Of a stretch of 64,000 nt of DNA, positions 46,059 to 58,446 are shown one piece after another. Every line of letters begins with the position of its first letter. Position 1 is the first letter of the stretch. This DNA is from Pyrus communis. Taxonomy: Eukaryota > Streptophyta > Magnoliopsida > Rosales > Rosaceae. The DNA lies in contig NC_084813.1 of the NCBI RefSeq assembly GCF_963583255.1, positions 12,386,001 through 12,450,000 on the forward strand, read 5' to 3'. The position numbers were made by a program, and so were the translations under genes. Below the pieces are notes generated by a model. The model saw nothing but the letters and a program-made list of their open reading frames with translations, had not been told where the DNA came from and searched no databases.

Positions 46059-46679
46059 GCACTCCTTCTTGGATGCCCATATATCAACATCAGCTGCCTC
46101 ATTAAAACCTTGCTAGGAAAAACCAAATAGGAAAAATCCTAGTCGAAGGAAAAAGAGTACAACAGACATGTATCATGGATACTGCTCCTGATATGTATCT
46201 CCTTTTGATCCCGTATTCTTCAAATTTAATTGATTGGTAAGCCGATGCAATCCAATATCATGCACTAACTTCTAAAACGTGCACTTTGGTAGAGATTTGG
46301 TGAATAGGTCTACCAGATTTTCATTGGAACAAATCTGTCTGACGTCAATAACTTTAGCCTTCTAAAGCTCATGTGCACTGAAAAACTTCGGAGATATGTG
46401 TTTAGTCTTATTGCCCTTGATGAACCCTTCATTCATGAATGATAGTTGGAATGTCTGCCTTAGAAGGTAGATCACATGAATTTCGGATATGGTAGATCAT
46501 TGATGTTAACCAAGAACATTCAAGACTAGCTTCATGTAGAGCAAGTATTTCCGAGTGATTGGAAGATGTAGCAACTAATGTTTGCTTTGTTAAGCGCCAT
46601 GAAATTGTTGTATTTCCCTACTTGAACACATATCTAGTTTATGAGCGGGCTTTATGTAGATCAGAGAGAAAACTAGCAT

Positions 46680-49600
46680 CTACGTATCCAACAAGGCTCT
46701 AGTCATTTGTGATTTCTCGGAGTAGAAAAGACTCATGTCTGTTGTCCCATGAAGGTATTGTAAAATATCTTTGACTCCCTTCCAATGACGAATTGTTAGA
46801 GCAGAGCTATACCTTGCTAACAAGTTGGTTGAAAAAGCTATATCTGGTCTAGTGCATTGTGCTAAATACAATAAAGCACTTATTGCACGTAGATATGGTA
46901 CTACTGCTGGTCTAGTACATTGTGCTAAATACAATAAAGCACTCATTGCACATAGATATGATACTACTGGACCAAGGACTATTTCACCATCTTCTTTTGG
47001 AAGAAATTGATCTCTTAATATCTAAAGGACGAACGACCATTGGCGTGCTAAGTGGATAAGTCTTGTCCATGTTAAATCGCTATAGGATTTTTTCAATGTA
47101 AGCTAATTGATGGACCAAAATTCCATTAGCACAATACTCGATTTGCAGGCCGAAACAATAATTTTTTTTCCTAATGTCTTTCATTTCATATTCATTTTTC
47201 AGATATTCAGCAGTTTTATTGAGCTCTTGAGGGGTTTTAACTAAGTTCATATTATCGACACGTACTGTCATTATAGCAAATCCAGAATTTCATTTCTTAA
47301 TGAACACACAAGGGCAAATGACATTGTTGGTATATCATTCTTTGATCAAATATTCACTGAGACAATTATACCACATTCATCTAGATTGTTTAGCCCATAT
47401 AATGATTGCCTTAATTTGATTGAAAGCATACCTCGTGGTTTGTTACTCGTTTCAGGCAACTTAAGTCTTTTTCTGACATTCATATTAAGTCAATATCTAA
47501 TTCTCCATATAGATATATAGTGATGACATCCATAAGTCGCATGTCAAGTTTTTATAAAACCACCAAACTTACTAAGTAACAGAACATAACTAGTTGTGCT
47601 TTATATCTTGCAATCTCGTTTTTCTCATTGCACTTTTTTGTGAGTACCCATTTGTAACCTACGAGGTTTACTCCAGGCGAGGTTTGGACTACTGGTCCAA
47701 CAACACTTCGTCTTTCCAAGGAATTTAATTCTGCCTGGATTGTATCTTTCCAATTAGGCCAATCTTGTCTATGTTTGCATTCATCAATAGAGTAGGGCTC
47801 AATATCATCGCTTAATATGATTTCAGTGGCTACTAAAAATGCAAACATGTCATTGATCATTTCGACCCCACAATCCATTATTACATGCATAATTTATGGA
47901 GATTTCTTTGCTTTCATGTATTTCTGTCTCTTCAGGGACATATGTCTCATCAAGAACATTTTCTTTTTCTGAAAGTACAGAATCATGAATTGTGGGTTCA
48001 TCATTCATTTTCTTTTCCTAAATGATTTCATTTGGATTCAATTGTGCCCTTATCTTCCTCTTTCGAGGGGTTGAATCTTTTAAACCTGAAGGTCTACCAC
48101 GCTTCAAGCGTGCAACTAAACAATCATTCACTACCACTTTATTTTGTCCAACAGGGAAATCAAATCTTGCAAGCACATTTGTAACTGGTATATGTGATTT
48201 TGTCACTTTCGTAGCATTGGTAAGTGCATCTAGCATTTGATTAGCAATACTTTGAAGATGAATAATCCTTTTCACTTTTTTTCACATTGAGTGCTTCATG
48301 GATCAAAATGAGAAAATATGGGTACAACCCATGTCAGTTCTTGTCGCTCTTCTGGAACAGTCTTTTCTTCCTTAACGGCGGGAAAACTGTCTCATGAAAG
48401 TGACAATCTGCAAAACAAGCTAAAAAAATATCACATGTCAAGGGTTCCAAATATCTAATGATAGATGGTGAATCAAAAACCATATAAATTCCCAGTCTGC
48501 GCTGAGGTCCCATTTTAGTGCGTTGTGGCGGTGCAATAAGCATATAAACAGCACAACCAAAAACTCATAAATGTAAAATGTTTGACTGATCCCCAAATAC
48601 GAGTCGTAATGACGAGTGTTGATGGTTGGCTATAGGTCTCAATTGAACCAGTGATGCATCATGTAAGATGGCATGTCTTTATGCAAAAACTGGCAATTTT
48701 GTTTTCATGAGTAGAGCGCGAGCTATTAACTGAAGCAGCTTGATAAATGCATCTGCTAAACCATTTTGAGTATGGACATGAGAAATAGGGTGTTCAACAC
48801 CAATGCCTAGTGTTATGCAGTAATTATCAAAAGTTTAAGATGTAAATTCACCAGCGTTATCAAGTCGAATTGACTTAATAAGGGTAATCTGGGAACTGTG
48901 CTCATAATTTAATTATTTGAGTAAGAAATCTCACAAAAACTACATTTCGAGTATACAAGAGGCAAACATGTGATCATCGAGTAGATACATCAACCAAAAC
49001 CATAAAATATCGAAATGGTCCACAAGGTGGTTGAATAAGCCCGTAAATATCCCCTTGAATTCTTTGCAAAAATGATGGGGATTCAGCATCAATTTTTAAT
49101 TGTGATGTCTAATTACCAACTTCCTTTGAGAATAAGCCTCGCAAGGGTTATCATTTCATATAACAATGTGTCTACTCAATAATGGATGTCCATTAGAGCT
49201 GGTAATAATTCTACGCATCATGGTGGATCCGGGATGACCCAAACGGTCATGCCAAAGCATGTAAATTTTTTGATCAATGAACTTCTTATTTATGACAGTA
49301 TGTGCTTCATTTGTCTTTATGTATGTATAATACAATCCACTCGATAAACCACCCAACTTCTCCAATGTACACTTCTGGGTATCATTGGAGGTAATGTCCT
49401 TTTGGCGAATCTACATAATCTCCATAGATAGTCCACATTTTCTGCACTTTTTCGGTTCAATATGGTATCCATTTAAACGTATGTCTTTAAAATTCAACAA
49501 ATTTCGAGTAGATCGAGCAACATACAATGCATTTTGTATGGACAATATTGTTCCATTTGGTAACATGATATGAGCTTTTCCTGAGCCTTCAATTAAAACT

Positions 49601-50858
49601 GATTGGCCTAATATTTTTGTTACATTTACTTTTGTAAGCATCAAGCTTGAGAAATATTTTCGATCTTGAAGTATTGTATGCGTGGTTGTGTTGTCTACAA
49701 GACAAATATCTTCGACATTGCTCTTATTTTGAGAAGAACCATAGTTTTTATCCATGCTTTCTGAATAAGGGAGTCATAGTTAAAAACAATTTATTCATAA
49801 TAAAAGGAAATTGAAATGCCACTTTTATTGAATTAAAATACGAGCTTTAAACTACAAGTGCAGATAATAGAGCAAGAGTACATTAAACTTAAAAATGATT
49901 CAATCGGACCAATATGCTTCATTCCTTCTTTCCAAAATGAAGTTTGAAACATCCAGGTAGGTTGTGTTCAATTGGCCTGATAAATCGAACATTGGATCAG
50001 GTATATCCATTGGTTTAGCCTGGTTGATGAAATTGGTTTCGACACTTTTCTCCTTAAGGGATGCTTGATACAGGTCCACTAGATGTTTTGGGGTACGGCA
50101 GGTATATGCCCAGTGCCTATTACAACCACACCTATGGCAAACTCCTTCAGGATTTCTAGAAATGTTATTCATATGAGCTTTACCTTTGTGACGATTTACA
50201 TTTTTAAAGCTCATGTCTGGATTATTCATTGAACCCTGGTTGTAAAACTGGACATCATGATTCTTGCCTTTCCCATTCCACCGGCCTCACTTATGGCCAC
50301 ATCCTTATTTGTAATTATTGCCACAAGAAGATGTGGTGTTCACTTCGAGGAAGCAGCATTCACTTCTAGGAATGGCACCAATCCAATAGGTCGAGACTGA
50401 TGATTTTTCATAAGGAGCTCATTGTTATGTTCAGTCACAAGGAGCACCAATATCAACTGGTTGTACTAAGTAAAGCCTCGCTCTCTATACTGCTACTGAA
50501 ATAACACATTGGAGGCATGAAAAGTACTGAAAGTTTTTTCCAGTATATCTTCCTCAACGATAGTCTCCCCACAAAGTTTCATTTAGGAACTAATTCTGAA
50601 CATTGTAAAGGTATACTCACCAATTGTATTGAAATCCAGGATTTTTTTAAGTGTGTCCACTTATAACGAGTTCTTGTTAGAATCATCGTTTTCTGGTGAT
50701 TGTATCTATTCCTCAATGTTTTCGAGAGGGCTAATAGATCTTCAACCATTAGGTATTCGCTCTTCAATCCTTCACCAAGGTGGCAACGGATAAAGATCAT
50801 GGCCTTCACCCGATCTTGAGAGGATGCATTGTTTCCCTCCTTGATGGTGTCTCTAAGG
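46680..50858 (-). pseudogene. copia-2 gag-pol remnants
   Basis: Read on the minus strand, from gag: DTIKEGNNASSQDRVKAM (50850), a zinc knuckle CHRCGCNRHWAYTC (about 50135), protease region DICLVDNTTTHTILQD (DNT where DSA/DSG is expected; about 49700), pre-integrase LWHDRLGHPG (about 49260), heavily broken integrase (about 49130-48300, e.g. a GVEHPISHVHTQNG-type piece), RT start GYKWVLTKKC (about 47660), later RT YCFGLQIEY (about 47150), and the end of RT/RNase H linker PDIAFSTNLLARYSSA (about 46830). Stops and frameshifts are frequent. Members of this group resemble tobacco TNT1-type polyproteins. Confidence 0.8.
46837..46966 (-). repeat. 63 bp tandem duplication inside copia-2 pol
   Basis: A unit beginning TCTGGTCTAGT occurs twice (about 46837 and 46900). 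In protein it gives two copies of SALLYLAQCTRP. The copies differ at a few bases, so the duplication is not brand new. Confidence 0.85.
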
Positions 50859-50863
50859 TTTCC

Positions 50864-53112
50864 TGACACACCCCGACCGAGATCGGAGCGTGCTGGCCGT
50901 CACACAAAGGTGACGTAGCCATGTGCACGTGCGGAAGCTAGTAAGTAGTAATATAAAAGTACGAATAATTAAAAACTAGCATACAAGTACTAGAATAAGT
51001 GCTAGTTAGTGCGATACAAATTCAGAGCAGGTCTATAGCAGTCCAAATAAAACGACAACAGTAGTACGCCCGAAGGCGACCCTACAATGTGGAGTGTCTG
51101 TCAGAACGCCGAAAAACTCTCAAGGGAAACCACCGCAACGGCTAAGCAACTAGAACCTGGAGGGGCGCAAAACAAAAGCGTGAGTGGGCAAAAACAAAGA
51201 TCTTTGAAAACCATTTAGCAAAATACAATCTAACCCCTCGCCGTAAAACCTGTATACTTCCCAGAAAATAAACATATAAACGTATGTATAGATATACCAA
51301 ACATGCTTAAGGGTATGCCAATCATGCTCAATATATGCCATGTCAAAATCTCATAATGATATGCAAGTGCTCAGGTATGAGTCATATCAATCACATAATC
51401 CTCTGGCAGCCGGAGTCACCTAACGTGACCTGTACGGCTGTTTATAGAGCTCAAATCTCAATCTCAATAACTAAACCTGCCCACGAGTCGGAACCACCTA
51501 AAGGGGTCTGTACGACAGGCCTGGGTGTAACATGTATATACGCTCTAGTGCTACGATCACGTGAAGGCTGTGCGAATAATCGCGGGTCACCTACGAGTCG
51601 GAACCACCCACTGTGGTCTGTACGACAAGCCTATGCACCTAGCTTGGATCCAAGCTGAGCGTAGGGTGCGGGAGGTGAACAACACGTGAAGGACTGTGCC
51701 CTACTCTGGGCGGGAGCACTAACACCGGGGGTGCAGGTTATGAGCTCTCTAAGCATCTCTAACCACTATTTAATGCAATCGTTAATTAACGCTTACCTGG
51801 CACTTACCCATGCCTCCACATCACCCACATATAAATATATATGACATATGCATATGTATGTCACAAATAATGCATGCAATGATGCATAAACGATAATAAT
51901 AAAGTGCATGGCATAATGTAAATAACCCTTTTTAATCAATTTCTGGGAATATAAATGTATATAGGTATATACGGAAAACAAAAGCCCACTCACTGGTATG
52001 TAGAAGGGTCGTAGCCCCCCTGTCTCGCGTGTGCACGCTCGTCCTCTGGGTACGTGTCACCTAGATGCGAAACAACTATAAAAACGTTAACTTTAAAGCA
52101 CATAACCCGTTTCTCGTAATAACTTCTCATACATTTCTCAAAATGGACAAATGAATATACCAACGTGCTCTACACAACCTCAGGATCACAACCATATTTT
52201 TAAAATAATTTTTGGACCCCGCACGCGCCCCCACGCGCCAGCACAGGCACGGACCTACGCGCCCCCCACGCGCGGCCACGTGCCAGGCACACTGACGGTG
52301 TCAACAGACGCCGTCAGGAATATTCCGTTAAACTGACGGAATATTCCGTCAAATCTAACCGGATGCCGTCACTGCCGTTAGGAATATTCCGTTAAACCTA
52401 ACGGAATATTCCCCTTTCTTCTCCGGCCTACCCTCGCCGGACTCCGGTCGCCGGAAACTGGGGAAAACTTTAAACTCACTATTCTCCTTCGTTTCTTAAC
52501 CAATTTCTATGATTCTTGGACCAAAAGAAAGCCCTAAACTAGTAGAATCACGTTGGACCACTTTTAAAGGCTAAAAGTTACGCGATCATACCTGTCTCAA
52601 AACTCAAACTCGGCCAACTTCGAACCAAGCTTTCCCGACGTCCAATTTTGTCCAACGAGCTACTCCGACGCTCCTTAGGACCTCACTAAGACACCTACGA
52701 GCTCAGAAATCCCAAAAACTCAATGTATAAACTTTGCATGAACAGTGCTCAAATCGGCCATTGTTGAAACGACGTGAAAACTAAGTATTTCTCACCTGAA
52801 ATTGGTATGTCTGAGCTCGCCTCGACCTCACGAGTTGAATGGTGTCCTTGGTTTCCTCGATCTGTGATGGTTTGAAGGTCCTTGGTGTGTGTCCGTACAC
52901 TCACAGAAGGAAGAAGAAGAAAGAAGGGAGAGAGAGACACGGGGGAGAGAGACAGAGGGAGGGGAAGAGTGACTGTGTGTGTGAGTGTGTGTGTGTGTGG
53001 TCCAACACATGCCACACCACACAAAACAACCCACAACGTGACAAAAAAACGAACTAAGGGCAAAAAGGTAATTTCACACGTGCGTTTAATAATCCCGGGA
53101 CGGGATGTCACA
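50864..53112 (-). mobile_element. Solo LTR of a gypsy (probably Del/Tekay-like) family
   Basis: 2249 bp; the minus strand reads TGTGACATCCCGTCCCGGG ... GGTCGGGGTGTGTCA. TSD TTTCC at 50859-50863 and 53113-53117. It splits copia-2 gag after about 33 codons. The middle is GC-rich (52210-52290) and contains two hairpins built on GGAATATTCC. A GT microsatellite lies at 52975-52998. Family assignment rests on resemblance to plant chromovirus LTRs and is inference. Confidence 0.88.
52317..52412. promoter_or_regulatory. Paired hairpins of GGAATATTCC (heat-shock-element-like)
   Basis: Four copies of the palindrome GGAATATTCC in 96 bp. 52317-52347 has 12 bp arms and a 7 nt loop. 52381-52412 has 14 bp arms and a 4 nt loop. 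Each palindrome fits nGAAnnTTCn, the two-unit core of a heat shock element. Confidence 0.5.
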
Positions 53113-53117
53113 TTTCC

Positions 53118-53213
53118 TGCCTCCAAATGGATCCTACCATCCACTACCCAAGTAAGGTAGTTTTTTCCACTAATATGAAGGGCAACAAAATCAAGCTCTG
53201 CCAAGTTCGCCAT
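53118..53213 (-). pseudogene. copia-2 gag N-terminus
   Basis: MANLAELDFVALHISGKNYL and about 12 more residues start at 53213. The frame continues, after the solo LTR is removed, into the NLRDTIKEG segment at 50858. This is the typical start of a common plant copia gag, which coats the genomic RNA. Confidence 0.8.
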
Positions 53214-53910
53214 TTTCTTTTTATGAAAGAAAAATAAGATGTGTAAGAATTTGCAATAATATGTATTTTGGAGGAATGTAGTGTTAGAATTCCTAGTTCT
53301 TACAAATTTTTCATTTTGATCTTCAAGCCAAAATGATAAGCACTTGAAACTTCAGGCTCGAGATTTACATAATTAGGCATTAATTAAAAAAATTATTAGG
53401 TAGTTAGTAATACTCCATACACAAGCATTGCTATCAGTGTTAGTACTACTACCACGAAGAAAGAAAACTAATGAGGAAGTCGATTGTACCGCACCACTTT
53501 CATTGAAATAATATAGCGTAGGATATGTGATTATACCGCACCACTCAGGTAGCAAGAAAATTCAAATATGCAGTGCAGGATGAACGATTATACGACACCA
53601 CCTAAAATTGCAATAAAATTAAATTTGCAGTTCAAGATGGGTGATTGTACCACACCATCTAAAATTGCAATAAAATTAACATAAATAAACATTGGGTTAG
53701 TAATCAGGAGCTACACCAAACAAGAAATAAAAAATATAAGTAATTGTTATATTGAGAACTAGGAGAAGGCATGATGCTAGTAGTTCTTGGTGAGGGTGCA
53801 TCAAGCATGTGAGGCAGAGGAGGGTAAAAAACAGTAAGATCCTTGGAGGAAGCATTTTTTGGCGAAGGGAAATAAGAGCTGGTTAGGGTTGGAGAGTCAT
53901 GTTGATAACA
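53214..53910 (-). other. copia-2 5' leader
   Basis: Non-coding sequence between the 5' LTR and the gag start. A repeated motif TACCGCACCAC / TACGACACCACC / TACCACACCATC recurs four times between about 53488 and 53662. A degenerate tRNA-Met-type primer site lies at its right edge. Confidence 0.55.
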
Positions 53911-54259
53911 TGCTATAAATAGGCAAAAGTGAGAGAGATAACCTTTGCTAGAGACAGGAGCAAAGCAGGTGCAATATATCACACGATTTATTTTCATAAC
54001 TACAAGACGAAAGTATTGCAGGTAAAGAGAGGAAGAAATGAATATTTGGTATTATTGCTTTCACTCTTTTCTTTATAGTGTGTTGTGATCATACATGAAA
54101 TGCTCCTTATATAGAGCCACATCCGTGAAGAATCATAAAAATAAAATGAGTACGTTTTGAAAAACATCATACAACAACAACAATGCTACTATTGTTAAGT
54201 GTTCCTCACTTTTCATCTTTAGCTAAATCATATGGGCATTCATTCTCACAACTTTTACA
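53911..54259 (-). repeat. copia-2 5' LTR
   Basis: 349 bp. Homologous to 45046-46058 without the Cassandra insertion. Confidence 0.82.
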
Positions 54260-57200
54260 CAAAGATCATAAAGTGCATCTATTTGGTGTTTTGTTTGTTA
54301 TTTGATTTGGAGGGTACTTTGGTCTTTTGATGTGAATTTTTGCTATTTTTATTAAAAACTGACAATTATAAATTTAAAAGTCAAATCCTGCTATAAACGA
54401 TAAATTCTCAAAATTTAACCCTAACTTTATAAATGTCAAATCTTGCCTATACTCGAGTAGACTTGAATATCCCCCGACTATACTACCCTTTACCAAGTTG
54501 GGAGAATCACTACCCTTTTCTTAGGTCTTAGCGTCCTCCATGAAGGAGGCGGTGAGTATTGTTGGTATTTCGGACATTTTCATGGTATTTAAATTTTTTC
54601 TCTGAAGATTGAACAAATCAGCGATGAGAGTGTTGTTTAAGCGTCTACGTATATATGTTCCACCTTTTACTTGACCTATGATATATGGGTGGTTTTCACG
54701 TGCAGCACAATGAGTTATAATAGTTGGGAAACTCATGTCAAAAGTCATGGTTACATTAAAAGGTGGAATGATTTGAATAATAGTTTTGACTAGTATTTAG
54801 TCTTGTCGTGCTGAAGTCGGCACTCATTAAAATTAGAATAGGTCTCTTATTAACATTGTGAACGCATAAAATAACAATGTTTGAGTTGCCCTTGTTTACA
54901 ACATATTCATTCTAACTATCATTGTTTTATGAGATTTGAACTTGTCACTTATTCTAATAAAGTGAAGATTTAATGTCATTTAGGACTTTATAATATACGA
55001 CACGAAGCGGTACAAAAATTTAGTTTTTGGGTTAAATCTTATCGAGTTTAGTTGCAGTGGGTCAACTTATTAACTAACGAGTTGGTTTAGTGTCATCAAT
55101 GGATACTTGTTAAGATAAATTGTTTATATAATCTCACATATCTCTCTCTATCAAGTTGTGTCAAACTCATTTCGACAATCCTCGTGAGTAACTAATGACA
55201 CAAAACAACTCGTGTAACATGTTAATCTAACGAGTTAGCATTTAACACAAAGCCACAACAAACAAGAGTGACATAGACATTATTAGTGTATTATTGTTGC
55301 ACAAAAATAAATGGAATGATCCAAATGTACTTGTGCTCCACTAGAAGGTCAACTTTAAGGGGCGTCAAGAATTCCACATAATCAATGTCCATGATGGTTC
55401 CATCAGCTTACACGTTTGCGTGTCGGTCTATGTGTTATTAATTTGTGTCGGAATATAAATGTAAGAGTTGGTAGGGACACTTCCAAACATACAATTATTC
55501 AGCGACTGAACAAAGAAAAGAAAAATAAACAAACCATTGCTTCTAGATCGTAGCCCAGGAAGATTTGTTTCTTGTTTCTTTTTCCAGCATTTTTTTTTTT
55601 TTTTGCTTTTTCATTTTCTTTTGACCATATGACACCGTCTGTTTTAAGTATTTAAACTCTTCTTTTCATAGAGATATGATCGGCCAAGAGAACTCATCGA
55701 TCACGTGGTAGTACAGGTCCGCTTCCTGATTCTAATAACATGTCGAATTATCAGAGAGACGGCCAAAGACTCACTTCCAACAACATGGATATTGTCCCTA
55801 ACTTGGTAATTATCACTTGTACAATCCGTCAAATGTGGAGTTTTATCACAAAAGACCTCAGTATTAGTTGAAACGAGGTTACGATATTTAAACTTTTCTT
55901 TTCTCAGAAATACGGTCGAGGGATATTTCAAGAAATTTTTGGCACTGATCTCTCCATTCATTAATCTAAGGACCGAAAATTGAGAGATACATGTGAGAAA
56001 TAAAAATAGGTATGTAGATAGCATTAGTTTTTTTTTTTTTTTTTTTAATATTTTGTGTTGCCATTCGAGTTCACAGGCATGAAGAAATATCTAGGGTACA
56101 GTCGGAAATAATGCTGATTATGTTGTTCTCATCACCAACCGTTAATCATTACGTAGGATGATCAATCATGAGATCGAATAACACAGCATGTATAATTATA
56201 AATATTAACAATTTGATAATAACATTAATTTGATAATGTCATATTGCAATAGAAGTTGTATATATTTTCTGGAAGCCGCCCCCCGCCCGTGGAAACATTG
56301 AAAATTCCATAACGCAACAGTTGGCGATAAGAGACTTTAGAATTTAAAATCAAGACTTTAATTAGTCTTAAAATCAAGACACTAGCGTAAAGGAATTTGC
56401 GTCCATGAAATGACAAATGACTAAATGAGTTTGAGACCAACATACTAAAGGCATGATTAATTAATAGAAATGGAAAAAATAAATAAATGAATTACAAAGC
56501 TTAAAACTAGGAGCCAAATTTAAAGCAAAATTGATGCGAACTCAAACTATATCGTGCCAGGTCTAGGGTCAGCCCAAAATTCATAAGGCTGATATGGATC
56601 GTAATACATATCCCAAAAAATGAAAAGAAAGTGAATGAGTGAATAATTTATTTTTGGTAAAATGAGTGGATATTTTTTGTTAAACTGGTATTATGATGTT
56701 ATTTAGTATTATGGTCTAGTGATATTCTTTTTCACTTGTAACTAAAAGGTTTTAAGTTCCATTATCGCCAAAAGCGAATTTAAATTACATTTGAGACCAA
56801 GTCCACCTCTATCCCCCTTAATATAAATAATATCGTTTGTTTAAAAAAATGTTTTTTTTTTTTTTGAGTCAAACAATAGCGTTAGCAAGTTAAATATTAG
56901 ATTAGTTACTCATAGAGTTTGAATCCATACTATCATGTCAAGGCATAACATATTTCCACTACTATAATAAATAGTCACTTGCCCCAAAAAACAAATATTG
57001 TTTCTTATTTCAAATCATTCATTTGGGAGTTGGGAGTAGCCAAATAAAACCGAAAATATTGGCGCCTAAATACTCACTCTTTACTATCCTTAATATGTAA
57101 ACAGTCATTACTTATTTCAGATAGTCACTGTTTGACGTTGTGTGCGTTTGCTTAAACCCTCATACAATTCTAAATTTCACAAAAATTAGTGTAACAAATT

Positions 57201-57788
57201 GTACCTGCTACAAAAACAACATATAAATAGTGCACTCAGATTTGTTAAGGCAGCAATTATAACAACATCAAGCCTTTGCGACAAGGGGCAAGTGGCCCTT
57301 TACTAGATTTGATAATTTCTTACACAATCCGTTAACACAACACAAAAAGGACACGAAAGTAATAGGTTTTGGGTTAACACGATAACTAATTGGGTCGTTA
57401 TTAGGTAATCTGATAAGAACTTGTTATTATCGGATTCTTAACGGGTTTACAATACATTATGAACAAAATTATTTGATGATTTTAAAGTTAAACTACTAAA
57501 AAAAACTTGCTATAAAACACAATAGCCATAATGTATATATTGTAAATTAGATATGTGTTATTGTATTATTATTCTATATAAGTTTGAAAACTTTGAGTTT
57601 TAACGATAAAGACAAAATAAAGGATAAAGTGAATAGTATTATGATTGACTTTTTTGTGTAAAAATGTGGTTTTTCGTTAAAGTGAACAATACCAAGAGCT
57701 TTTCATTAAAGTTCCCTTTCAAAATTTTAGGTTTAGGTTTTATTTAACTGTAGTACCATTATGTAGTTCATATTTTTTTTTGGGAATT
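54260..57788. other. AT-rich intergenic sequence, no gene seen
   Basis: Only short ORFs without recognised domains (longest 107 codons, 55701-56024 minus). Poly-T runs at about 55585 and 56029-56046. No LTR, tRNA or conserved coding block was recognised. This may be the largest piece of ordinary low-copy or very old repeat DNA in the window. Confidence 0.5.
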
Positions 57789-57895
57789 GTTATTGGCACT
57801 CCAGATTTCTCATTCTATACTCCAAACTTTATATATATAAAAAGAAAAATACACTTGTGAGAAGTGTAAAATGAGATTTTTGGAGTGCCAATAAC
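57789..57895. mobile_element. Small MITE-like inverted repeat
   Basis: About 107 bp with terminal inverted repeats: GTTATTGGCACTCCAGATTT at the left is complemented at the right by AAATGAGATTTTTGGAGTGCCAATAAC-type sequence, with small differences (about 24 bp arms). The centre is AT-rich (ATATATATAA). No coding capacity. The flanks are T-rich, so a target duplication cannot be read. Confidence 0.6.
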
Positions 57896-58327
57896 CTTTT
57901 TTTTTGTTTTTTTTTTAAACAAACAATATTATTTACATTAGACCATCTCCAATGGTGACCTAAAACCTAAAAATATTTAGCCTAGAAACACATTTTCTAC
58001 TCCAACCCTTCTGGCCTAAAATTTTAGCCCCAGATTATCAAAGAATGAATTAAGGCTATTTTTTTTTTAAATTAACTCTTTTAAAAATAAAAAAAATAAA
58101 AAATAAAAAATAAAATTTGTAGACTATCCTAAATTAATTTTATGAACAATTTAACCTAAAAATATTTAAATTCCGATAAATTTTGAAAAATCACTAAATC
58201 AATACATGAAAATCATGATAAACCACATAAACTTAAAAAAAAAATTTAAAAAAAAAAAAAGAAAAAAAAAGACAATTAATAAACCACATAAACTTAATAC
58301 AATCGAAAACTCATAGACTACATAAAC
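57896..58327. other. AT-rich flank of NAM-like fragment
   Basis: Includes GACCATCTCCAATGG, a sequence often seen at ends of plant DNA transposons, and several A-runs. No ORF of note. Confidence 0.35.
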
Positions 58328-58446
58328 TTAATAATGATATCCACCATCTTGACTTGGTGACGGACTTGGGTGATAGTCTTGAGATGATTCATCATCTTGA
58401 AATATACTCCTTGTGGAATTCCTTCGTAAAATTTCCTTTTGCTTAC

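Larger units (their letters stand above)
45046..54259 (-). mobile_element. Old Ty1/copia element (copia-2) with nested inserts
   Basis: Short LTRs at 45046-46058 (346 bp after removing Cassandra 3) and 53911-54259 (349 bp) share blocks such as GGCAAAAGT, GAGACAGGAG, TATTATTGCTTTCACTC and CATACAACAACAACAATG. Both start TG(C/T)TATA and end TTTTACA on the plus strand. On the minus strand a degenerate primer site TGTTATCAACATGAC abuts the 5' LTR (53896-53910), and AAGAAGGAGTGC precedes the 3' LTR at 46059. Gag and pol are full of stops. The LTRs have diverged much more than in copia-1, so it is older. No clean TSD was found. Confidence 0.85.

Noticed and set aside
52749..53213. 154-residue ORF on the minus strand
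   Set aside because: Only the first 33 residues are copia gag; the rest is accidental read-through into the solo LTR, including a GT microsatellite.
57300..57470. Possible organelle insert or transposon end (ACCCGTTAAGAATCC-type sequence, minus strand)
   Set aside because: Looks repeat-like but I could not find a partner repeat or known terminus in the window.
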